Of a DNA stretch of 58,539 bases, positions 34,551-40,354 are shown piece by piece; the first letter of the stretch is position 1, and each line of letters starts with the position of its first letter. Location: positions 1 through 58,539 of the forward strand of contig JAGCCX010000041.1 of the NCBI GenBank assembly GCA_017651465.1, written 5' to 3'. The position numbers were made by a program, and so were the translations under genes. Under the pieces are notes generated by a model. The model ran no database searches and had not been told where the DNA came from. It saw only the letters and a program-made list of their open reading frames with translations. Source of the stretch: Bacteroidales bacterium (GTDB lineage: Bacteria > Bacteroidota > Bacteroidia > Bacteroidales > UBA932).

Positions 34551-35035
34551 TGCGCAACCAATTACCCCTGCTGCTATCTGCCATTATTATGGTCACAGCC
34601 TGTCAGTCAAACCAAGAAAGTAAAACAATGGACAAGAATTCAGTCAACCATATCGAAGATCTGGCTTTTCCTCTTGGAGAGTCCAACGATGCCTACGCCC
34701 AGTATTTCTCAGGAAAAAGCTATCTTGCCGCCCTGGACGGCGGTTACCACAATGTAACCTTCGAACCCGGATGCCGCAACAATTGGCACATTCATCACGG
34801 AGCCGTTCAGGTTCTGATCTGTGTCTCAGGCCGTGGATGGTACCAGGAATGGGATAAACCCGCCGTCGAACTCAAACCCGGTGTCATCATTGAAGTACCC
34901 GAAGGCGTGAAGCACTGGCACGGCGCCCAGAAAGACAGCTGGATGCAGCATCTGTTTCTTCATAAGGATGTTCAGGAAGAGTCTTCAAACGAGTGGTGTG
35001 AACCCGTCAGCGACGAACAGTATGCTAAGCTATAG
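34550..35035 (+). CDS. Cupin-domain lipoprotein
   Basis: 161 residues. A likely lipobox IMVTACQSN ends the signal peptide. A single cupin barrel has motif 1 NNWHIHHGAVQVLICVSGRGWY (about 80-101, two His for metal) and motif 2 VIIEVPEGVKHWHGA (about 111-125). Such proteins resemble quinol/carboxymuconolactone-pathway cupins. The start codon overlaps the hydrolase stop (TAATG), so both are made together, probably under the divergent AraC regulator. Reaction unknown. Confidence 0.87.
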   Translation: MRNQLPLLLSAIIMVTACQSNQESKTMDKNSVNHIEDLAFPLGESNDAYAQYFSGKSYLAALDGGYHNVTFEPGCRNNWHIHHGAVQVLICVSGRGWYQEWDKPAVELKPGVIIEVPEGVKHWHGAQKDSWMQHLFLHKDVQEESSNEWCEPVSDEQYAKL

Positions 35036-35154
35036 ATTCCCGGGCTCCGTGTATGTCGCAGATAATCCGAAACGCTGTTTCGAAAAATTCACATTTATCG
35101 GAGTGATATAGTCCCAGGTAATCCAGAAGGTAGACAGTAGATTGGAAAGGCTCG

Positions 35155-35197
35155 TTTTTACGAAAATCGTATAATAGTTTTATGATTTTCGTAAAAA
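35155..35197. promoter_or_regulatory. 14-bp perfect inverted repeat, candidate operator of the XRE cluster
   Basis: TTTTTACGAAAATC (35155-35168) and GATTTTCGTAAAAA (35184-35197) pair exactly with a 15-base AT-rich spacer that contains TATAATAG. It lies just before and over the start of the small ORF that leads the XRE regulator gene. It fits an operator for a dimeric repressor, or an RNA hairpin over the start codon. Confidence 0.55.
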
Positions 35198-35310
35198 TGG
35201 CATTATTGTTGCTTGTCGGTAATGCAAACAACAGCTATATGAATAATTCCACGCAAAAGAGCATCAAGCGGCTCTCAATTGCCACCCTCATCAGCAAACT
35301 GGCGATATGA
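35182..35310 (+). CDS. Possible 42-residue ORF coupled to the XRE regulator
   Basis: Starts MIFVKMALLLLVGNANNSY and ends LISKLAI; the N terminus is hydrophobic, the rest Ser/Asn-rich and basic. Its TGA overlaps the ATG of the XRE gene (ATGA), which suggests translational coupling. In many Bacteroidota a membrane DUF2975 gene overlaps a similar regulator in the same manner, so this could be a short replacement or a decayed remnant. Without conservation data it may also be a leader peptide or chance. Confidence 0.35.
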   Translation: MIFVKMALLLLVGNANNSYMNNSTQKSIKRLSIATLISKLAI

Positions 35311-35549
35311 TTACAGTTAATCTCGACAAAGTGCTCTGGGAGCGTCATATGAAACTCTCGGAGCTTTCGGAAAAGATCGGCATTTCGATGACAAATCTGT
35401 CCTTGCTGAAAACCGGGAAAGGCCGCGCCATCCGCTTTACCACACTCAACAAGCTATGCAAAGTGCTCGACTGCCTGCCTGGCGATATTCTTGACTATCA
35501 GCCGGATCCTGAGGGAACTGAAATGGAGGAAGATATCTATGCGGATTGA
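35307..35549 (+). CDS. XRE/Cro-type transcriptional regulator
   Basis: 80 residues forming one Cro/C1 helix-turn-helix: LDKVLWERHMKLSELSEKIGISMTNLSLLKTGKGRAIRFTTLNKLCKVLDCLPGDILDYQPD, of the YozG type, and an acidic tail. It overlaps the ORF before it (4 bases) and the gene after it (11 bases). It is the likely regulator of this small cluster, possibly acting at the inverted repeat at 35155-35197. Confidence 0.88.
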   Translation: MITVNLDKVLWERHMKLSELSEKIGISMTNLSLLKTGKGRAIRFTTLNKLCKVLDCLPGDILDYQPDPEGTEMEEDIYAD

Positions 35550-36369
35550 GTTTCTTTTAGCCCTCGCTTTGTTCCCGGCTATGCTGTCGGCCCAGGAACT
35601 AGTCACTGTCAAAGGGCGAATCATCAATGAACAGGGCCAAAGCGTCGAATACGTCCAGATCGGTATGCCCAAACGAGGGATAGGAGCAATTTCCACCGCT
35701 GACGGCCGTTTTGAAATTGAAGTCCCTTGCGATACTCTGGAGTTCTTCCACGTCTCTTACAGGAAGGCTTGCTTTCCAGTTACAAGTCCTGCCGACGATG
35801 TGCTCATCGTCCTTGAAGGACAGGAACTGCCACCGGCCGTATTCATCGGCGGAAACACAAAAGAAAAATACCTGATTCGTCCGGGATCCAGGGCCCTGAA
35901 TAATCTTGGGATCATAACTACCTCCCCGGACGGCGTGCATCCGAAGGGGCGGGAATTGGGATCCGTTGCCAAGGCTACGAAGCCGTTCCTGGTAAAAGAC
36001 ATCCTTTTCTCCGTGCTCAGGAACCATATCCCCGGCTGCGTGGCATCGATTAACATCTACCGTATCGAAGGAAAGAAAGAGACGTTCGTGGACGTGCTTC
36101 ATAAACCCATCTACTTCGATGTTCTCGTCTCGGATGAGCAGCAGAGTTTCGTCATACAACCGGAAGAGACCCTGCTCTTGGAGCCCGGACGTTACTTCAT
36201 CGCCTTCCAGATTGTAGGATATGATATGCAGTCCACGATAACCCCGGATATGTCTATGGATTTCAGTATCTACCTTAAGAGCAGTTATCTCCGGGAAGCG
36301 GCCCTGGGTGAAATGAAGCCCTTCCCCGTCAATATCGGAATATCGGTAAAAGGCCTTGAGTATCAATGA
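35539..36369 (+). CDS. Secreted protein with CarboxypepD_reg-like domain
   Basis: 276 residues. The signal peptide MRIEFLLALALFPAMLSAQ is followed by a CarboxypepD_reg-like beta sandwich (about 20-95: VTVKGRIINEQGQSVEYVQIGMPKRGIGAISTADGRFEIEV). A second beta-rich region (about 125-270) has no recognised family. The start at 35539 is marked by a clear GGAGGA Shine-Dalgarno at 35525-35530, uncommon in this phylum, and lies inside the end of the XRE gene. The last bases overlap the next start (ATGA). Function unknown; similar modules sit on surface or periplasmic proteins. Confidence 0.78.
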   Translation: MRIEFLLALALFPAMLSAQELVTVKGRIINEQGQSVEYVQIGMPKRGIGAISTADGRFEIEVPCDTLEFFHVSYRKACFPVTSPADDVLIVLEGQELPPAVFIGGNTKEKYLIRPGSRALNNLGIITTSPDGVHPKGRELGSVAKATKPFLVKDILFSVLRNHIPGCVASINIYRIEGKKETFVDVLHKPIYFDVLVSDEQQSFVIQPEETLLLEPGRYFIAFQIVGYDMQSTITPDMSMDFSIYLKSSYLREAALGEMKPFPVNIGISVKGLEYQ

Positions 36370-37214
36370 TAAATAATATAAATATGCCAAACAAATTCTT
36401 TGACAGAAACTGGTGGAAGGACTTTCTGGTTGCTATCCTTGCCACTACCGTTTCTATTGTCCTAACCTTCGGTACGAGCAAATTGGTTGAACGTAACAAT
36501 CAGAAGAAAGAACGCAGACTCACTGCCTTGATGGTTATGAGTAGCATCGAATCTTTTGCCCGCAGCCTTGATGAATCGGCAGAAGTATGGGACAGGTTGG
36601 ACAGCGTTGCAGTATGGCTGCTGCGTATGCCGGTAGAAGAGGTTGAAAAACTGGGCGAAGAGCCTTTCAAAGATGCTGTCAATGAGGTATTCCAGGCACC
36701 TATCATACGTCACGACCAAACAGCGGAAACCATTTTCAGCAGCAACATAGACACGTGGAAGAATATGGGCAATTTCCAGTTCGTTGACAATGTCGGGGCT
36801 TGCTTTTCACAGATGAACTGGATTGAAGAGAAGATCAACGAAGAATCTGTTGAGTACAGTAATAATCAGGCGCGGATATTCAATAACTTTTCGGATTATC
36901 CCGGTAATACCTTCACGGAGAAACTGCTAAGGGATGAACAGGCACGGAAACAGTTGCAGATGCCGAACTCGTTCAAGGCCTGGCTCGCTTACTGTTCAGA
37001 TAATCTGCGTCGTATGAACCGCAAGAATATGAAACTGATAGGTATTCCCGAGAAAGAGGTCCTCGCCTTTACAGACGCCCGTGCGGATGTCGTCATAGAG
37101 GAAGATTCCACGCCGGATTATTCCGAATTTATGAAGCCTTACCCGGATAAGGAATCCATCGACTCCAACCTTGACTATGCCCGGCAGCTGGACAGCCTGC
37201 TGAACCATAATTGA
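36366..37214 (+). CDS. Unknown membrane-anchored protein
   Basis: 282 residues not recognised. A short basic N terminus is followed by one membrane helix (about 18-40, WKDFLVAILATTVSIVLTFGT), then a charged, mostly helical domain (NQKKERRLTALMVMSSIESFARSL and onward) rich in Glu, Asn and Arg, likely periplasmic or cytosolic depending on topology. No catalytic motif seen. Its ATG overlaps the stop of the secreted CarboxypepD_reg gene, making a coupled XRE, secreted protein and membrane protein set. A terminator and tRNA-Cys on the other strand follow. Confidence 0.72.
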   Translation: MINNINMPNKFFDRNWWKDFLVAILATTVSIVLTFGTSKLVERNNQKKERRLTALMVMSSIESFARSLDESAEVWDRLDSVAVWLLRMPVEEVEKLGEEPFKDAVNEVFQAPIIRHDQTAETIFSSNIDTWKNMGNFQFVDNVGACFSQMNWIEEKINEESVEYSNNQARIFNNFSDYPGNTFTEKLLRDEQARKQLQMPNSFKAWLAYCSDNLRRMNRKNMKLIGIPEKEVLAFTDARADVVIEEDSTPDYSEFMKPYPDKESIDSNLDYARQLDSLLNHN

Positions 37215-37250
37215 CTTGTTTAGATTCGTTTTTATCTGAACGCTGCTTTG

Positions 37251-37289
37251 AAAAAGCAAATGCCCCTGAAGCACGTTCAGAGGCATTTG
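37251..37289 (-). terminator. Terminator of tRNA-Cys
   Basis: Arms 37257-37270 and 37276-37289 (14 bases) pair fully on the minus-strand RNA with one G-U pair, followed by GCTTTTTC; on the plus strand the same position would be a C-A mismatch, so it is shaped for the minus strand. Confidence 0.78.
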
Positions 37290-37292
37290 GGG

Positions 37293-37363
37293 AGGTGCGT
37301 AGCGGAATCGAACCACTGTGACAGGTTTTGCAGACCTGCGCCTAGCCACTCGGCCAACGCACC
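37293..37363 (-). tRNA. tRNA-Cys (anticodon GCA)
   Basis: 71 bases: acceptor GGTGCGT/ACGCACC, D-stem GCC/GGC, anticodon stem CAGGT/ACCTG around loop CTGCAAA (anticodon GCA), T-arm AGTGG-TTCGATT-CCGCT, discriminator U as expected for tRNA-Cys. The CCA end is only partly encoded. Confidence 0.96.
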
Positions 37364-37374
37364 TTAAGGGATTG

Positions 37375-37405
37375 CAAAGTTACAATTATTATTTGAATTT
37401 GCAAA
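37375..37405 (-). promoter_or_regulatory. Promoter of tRNA-Cys
   Basis: Minus strand: TTTG (37405-37402), exactly 19 bases, TAACTTTG (37382-37375), 11 bases before the mature 5' end. Confidence 0.8.
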
Positions 37406-37503
37406 ATGTAAGGATTGCTATACTTTAGTGAAAATTTTGTTTAATCGTAAGTGCTTGATAATCAATGATAGAAAAGAAATATTAAAATTTTTTCAAAAAA
37501 TAT

Positions 37504-37534
37504 TTTGGAAATTCAAAATAAAGTCTTACCTTTG
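37504..37534 (+). promoter_or_regulatory. Consensus promoter with no gene downstream
   Basis: TTTG (37504-37507), 19 bases, TACCTTTG (37527-37534), directed into a gap that holds no gene of normal size. Confidence 0.75.
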
Positions 37535-37540
37535 TATCGG

Positions 37541-37647
37541 GTTGTTAACGAGGGTTCTCCTCGCAGCCTATTGGTTATTAGTTTTAGTGTTATTAATTAT
37601 GTGGTTAGTATGAGTTGTTGTCGTGAGACACCAACTCATTTCTTTTA
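37541..37647 (+). ncRNA. Candidate orphan small RNA
   Basis: About 105 bases between the consensus promoter at 37504-37534 and a terminator-like hairpin: GAGTTG (37612-37617) pairs with CAACTC (37632-37637) with an inner TGTC/GACA helix, followed by ATTTCTTTTA. Near the 5' end CGAGG/CCTCG forms another small hairpin. AT-rich, no SD and no convincing ORF; the 3' end overlaps by 3 bases the stop codon of the convergent pseudouridine synthase gene. No known RNA family recognised. Confidence 0.5.
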
Positions 37648-38916
37648 TACCCCTTCCCCAAAGCTCATCAGCTCCCCGGTAGCCGGGTGATGGAAAGCGA
37701 TTCCGCACGCCCTGAGCATCAGCGGCGTGCCTTCCGAAGGGGTACCGTACAGGCGGTCGCCCACTATCGGATGCCCCAGGCCCCGGGAGTGGGCGGCGTG
37801 TACGCGTATCTGGTGAGACCGTCCGGTAAGCGGCCGGAACAGTACATCCAGGGTGCCGTCGGGCAGGATCCCTGCAAGTTCATATTCGGTAACGGCTTTT
37901 TTGCCGCTCTGCTTGTCCACCATCTGGCGGGGCCTGTCATAGTAGTCGAGGGCGAGAGGCAGGGCAATGGTGCCTTTGGGAGCGTGATTCCAGGGGCCGC
38001 CTTCGAGCCTTGCCCGATATACCTTCCTGACCTGGCGTCCGGCGAACTGAAGTTCCAGGGCGCTCTTGTCTTTTACCGAGCGGGCGAATACCATTAGTCC
38101 CGATGTGTCCATATCCAGCCGGTGGCAGCTCTCGACTTCGGCCCCGAATCTCTCCCGGAGCCATTCAAGCAGGGACGGCGCTCCTGTGCGGCCCGGAACA
38201 GAAAGCAGCCCGGAGGGCTTGTCGGCTACGATAATATGCTCGTCGGAATAAAGCACCCGGGGCTCGCCGGGGGAGCTGACGGCTCCGTCCAGCGGATTGG
38301 GATCCACCTCCAGCCCCCGCATCATCCAGGTCAGCAGCGGTCCGCATTTGCCCGTGCACGAGGGATAGAAACGTCCTTGCTGCCTGACTTCTTTCTCGGG
38401 GCTGGCGCCATACCAGAATTCTCCCATTGCAAGCGGTTTATAGCCGTTTCGGTAGGCATAATTGAGCAGTTTGGGGGCTGCGCAGTCGCCGGTGCCACCA
38501 GGAGGTACAAGGCCCCGCAGGGCAAATATCTCCTTGACGCTCAGCTCTTCACCAAGAGCATTGCGCACCCGGTACTGGCTGAAAATCCAATCTTGCAATT
38601 CGGAAGACGCGGCCGATTTGTCCGGCCCTGCCGGCATACAGCTTATTTCTTTTTCCCGTTGCTTATAGTATCCTTCCGTCAGATCGAAAACTGGCGGCAC
38701 GAATCCGTCGATAAGCGCTTTCCCGCCGACAAGCCCGCTGAAGGCGTAGAGTGGGCCTTTGTCGGTAATCAGAACGCCCATCATTTTTCCCTCGGCAAAA
38801 AGGCCGCCCAGCGCGGGCTCGGAGTCGAGGCGCTCTATTAGCGCACGCGCCGCATCTTGGACAAGCGGATGCGGCACGTAGCAGAAAGGATAGGTGAAAC
38901 GGGGCGGGGGAGTCAT
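37645..38916 (-). CDS. RluA family pseudouridine synthase with N-terminal extension
   Basis: 423 residues. The C-terminal half (about 215-420) is an RluA catalytic domain that isomerises uridine in rRNA or tRNA: YSDEHIIVADKPSGLLSVPG, the catalytic Asp motif SCHRLDMDTSGLMVF, then RQVRKVYRARLEG and GRSHQIRVHAAH. The first 210 residues are an extra region seen in large Bacteroidota homologues, with Cys residues (CTGKCGPLL, GTGDCAAP) of unknown role. It starts at the maf stop (overlap of one base, last gene of the DUF3467-kdsC-maf-rluA unit). Confidence 0.9.
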   Translation of the reverse strand: MTPPPRFTYPFCYVPHPLVQDAARALIERLDSEPALGGLFAEGKMMGVLITDKGPLYAFSGLVGGKALIDGFVPPVFDLTEGYYKQREKEISCMPAGPDKSAASSELQDWIFSQYRVRNALGEELSVKEIFALRGLVPPGGTGDCAAPKLLNYAYRNGYKPLAMGEFWYGASPEKEVRQQGRFYPSCTGKCGPLLTWMMRGLEVDPNPLDGAVSSPGEPRVLYSDEHIIVADKPSGLLSVPGRTGAPSLLEWLRERFGAEVESCHRLDMDTSGLMVFARSVKDKSALELQFAGRQVRKVYRARLEGGPWNHAPKGTIALPLALDYYDRPRQMVDKQSGKKAVTEYELAGILPDGTLDVLFRPLTGRSHQIRVHAAHSRGLGHPIVGDRLYGTPSEGTPLMLRACGIAFHHPATGELMSFGEGV

Positions 38917-39503
38917 CAGTCAAATTGTTTCAACAGTTCCCACACCCGGTGCACCGGGAATCCCATAACATTGTAAAAAGATCCTTCGATACGGCCTATA
39001 GCCGCAAATCCCAGCCATTCCTGTATACCGTAGCCCCCGGCTTTGTCGAACGGCCTGTAAGTATCGACGTAGTAAGCTATTTCCTCATCGCTCAGGGGCG
39101 ATACGAACACCTTGGCTGAGTCTTTGACGCTAAGTTCCCTGGTGGCGGAACGGAAGGTTACAGCCGATACCACCTCGTGCTCGCGTCCCGACAGCTCCCG
39201 CAGCATTTCTATGGCCTGCTCGCGCCCGTGGGGCTTTCCCAGCACCCGGGAGTCCACAATCACCACAGTGTCGGCGGTTATGAGCAGTTCATCCTCTTCC
39301 AGGGGCCGGTGAAAACCGTGCGATTTGCCTTGTGCCATCAGCAGGGGCACATCGTCGGGTTTTACCCCTTCGGGAACGGATTCCTCGAAGGTATTGGCAG
39401 TATCTACAGTGAATTCCACATCAAGCCCGGCGAGTAGTTCGCGCCTGCGGGGGGAGCCGCTCCCGAGTATGATGCGCTTAGAACATTTTTTCATATTTCT
39501 CAA
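38916..39503 (-). CDS. maf: Maf family nucleoside triphosphate pyrophosphatase
   Basis: 195 residues (192 if ATG at 39494 is used). It hydrolyses dTTP/UTP or modified NTPs and guards the nucleotide pool. Signatures: LGSGSPRRRELLAG (near 13-26), LITADTVVIVDSRVLGKPHG (near 69-88, catalytic Asp) and FDKAGGYGIQEWLGFAAIGRIEGSFYNVMGFPV (near 152-184). It overlaps the end of the kdsC-like gene by 17 or 26 bases depending on start. Both starts are possible; no SD separates them. Confidence 0.92.
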   Translation of the reverse strand: MRNMKKCSKRIILGSGSPRRRELLAGLDVEFTVDTANTFEESVPEGVKPDDVPLLMAQGKSHGFHRPLEEDELLITADTVVIVDSRVLGKPHGREQAIEMLRELSGREHEVVSAVTFRSATRELSVKDSAKVFVSPLSDEEIAYYVDTYRPFDKAGGYGIQEWLGFAAIGRIEGSFYNVMGFPVHRVWELLKQFD

Positions 39504-40005
39504 CGTCGAATATCCACCTGCCCTGGGCTTTCATAACCAGTTCGAGAGTCCAGCGGACAAAGCCCTTGCCGCCTCCGACGGGCGATACGATGTCGGCCGC
39601 CTGGCGTGCTTCCTCGACTGCATCAGCGGGGGCTACACCGATGCCGGCGAACTGCATTGCAGGTACGTCCGGAATGTCGTCTCCCATATAAAGAATTTCT
39701 TGAGGTTGAAGATTGAAACGCTCACATATTCCGGCGAGTACGCGACGCTTGTCACGAGCTTTGAGATATACGTTTTCGTAGGGCACGCCGTAGGCTGTCA
39801 TACGTTTACGGACAGCCTCGGTGTGGCCTCCCGTGACTACGGCCAGGGTATAGCCGTTCAACGCGGCCATACGGAGTCCGTGACCGTCTTTTTCGTTGAA
39901 AATCCTCAAAGGCTCCGCGTCGGAATTACACAGGACGCTGCCGTCCGTCATAACTCCGTCGATGTCAAATACGAAGGCCTTGACGGCGCTAAGATTTGGT
40001 TCCAT
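39478..40005 (-). CDS. kdsC: KdsC-type HAD phosphatase (KDO-8-phosphate phosphatase)
   Basis: 175 residues, usual for KdsC, which makes free KDO for the lipid A inner core. Motifs: VFDIDGVMTDGSV (nucleophile Asp), VVTGGHTEAVRKRM, a Lys in YLKARDKRRVL, and YMGDDIPDVPAM for Mg. The capless short form works as a tetramer. ATG at 40005 is chosen because it precedes the first strand normally; the ORF extends to 40068 but would deeply overlap the DUF3467 gene. Overlaps maf downstream. Confidence 0.88.
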   Translation of the reverse strand: MEPNLSAVKAFVFDIDGVMTDGSVLCNSDAEPLRIFNEKDGHGLRMAALNGYTLAVVTGGHTEAVRKRMTAYGVPYENVYLKARDKRRVLAGICERFNLQPQEILYMGDDIPDVPAMQFAGIGVAPADAVEEARQAADIVSPVGGGKGFVRWTLELVMKAQGRWIFDVEKYEKMF

Positions 40006-40300
40006 TCGGGTTGAAATCGGCAAGGTTGAAGGTGGCTTTAGGGGAGCCGGGGAGTTCGATCCTGCCAAATTGAGACTCGTATTTGCCGATGTTGTCGGTG
40101 AGGGCGTTGAGTAGCCTCTTGGCGTGCTCGGGAGTCATAAGGATGCGGTTGCTGATCTCGGGTTTGACAAGTCCGGGAAGCATTGTGGCGAAGTCAATTA
40201 CAAATTCGCTGTGCGAGTGGCTGATGATGGCGAGGTTCGAATAATTGCCTTTTGCGACCTCGGGCTTGAGCTCGAGTTGTATTTGCTTGTTTTCTTCCAT
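39989..40300 (-). CDS. DUF3467 family protein
   Basis: 103 residues with the DUF3467 pattern: NYSNLAIISHSHSEFVIDFATMLPG, then NRILMTPEHAKRLLNALTDNIGKYESQFG, which resembles an Arc-like or immunity-type small fold. The function is unknown. It is the first gene of a four-gene minus-strand unit (DUF3467, kdsC, maf, rluA), with a promoter overlapping that of valS. Confidence 0.9.
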   Translation of the reverse strand: MEENKQIQLELKPEVAKGNYSNLAIISHSHSEFVIDFATMLPGLVKPEISNRILMTPEHAKRLLNALTDNIGKYESQFGRIELPGSPKATFNLADFNPNGTKS

Positions 40301-40320
40301 AATTTCGTGTGTTTCACGGG

Positions 40321-40352
40321 CAAAATTAGTGTAAAAATGTTATCTTTGCAAA
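40321..40352 (-). promoter_or_regulatory. Promoter of the DUF3467-kdsC-maf-rluA unit
   Basis: Minus strand: TTTG (40352-40349), 20 bases, TAATTTTG (40328-40321). Its -33 box lies immediately after the valS -7 box, so the two polymerases would exclude each other. Confidence 0.7.
40341..40348 (+). promoter_or_regulatory. -7 box of valS
   Basis: TATCTTTG, 6 bases before the valS ATG; leaderless transcript likely. Confidence 0.7.
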
Positions 40353-40354
40353 CT

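Noticed and set aside
35025-35231. 68-residue minus-strand ORF in the gap before the XRE gene
   Set aside because: Overlaps the palindrome and the coupled small ORF, has no promoter or recognisable motif, and ends inside the cupin gene.
36350-36363. Shared string AGGCCTTGAGTATC with the terminator at 32280-32293
   Set aside because: Fourteen bases, once inside a coding end and once in a hairpin; no extended similarity, so likely coincidence.
37611-37691. 26-residue Cys-containing ORF starting MSCCRETPTHFFYTP inside the candidate sRNA
   Set aside because: It runs through the terminator-like hairpin and into the end of the convergent gene, with no ribosome site; more likely chance reading of the hairpin.
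40124-40354. N-terminal extension of the valyl-tRNA synthetase
   Set aside because: The extra frame runs antisense through the DUF3467 gene and the promoter; the family start is at 40355.
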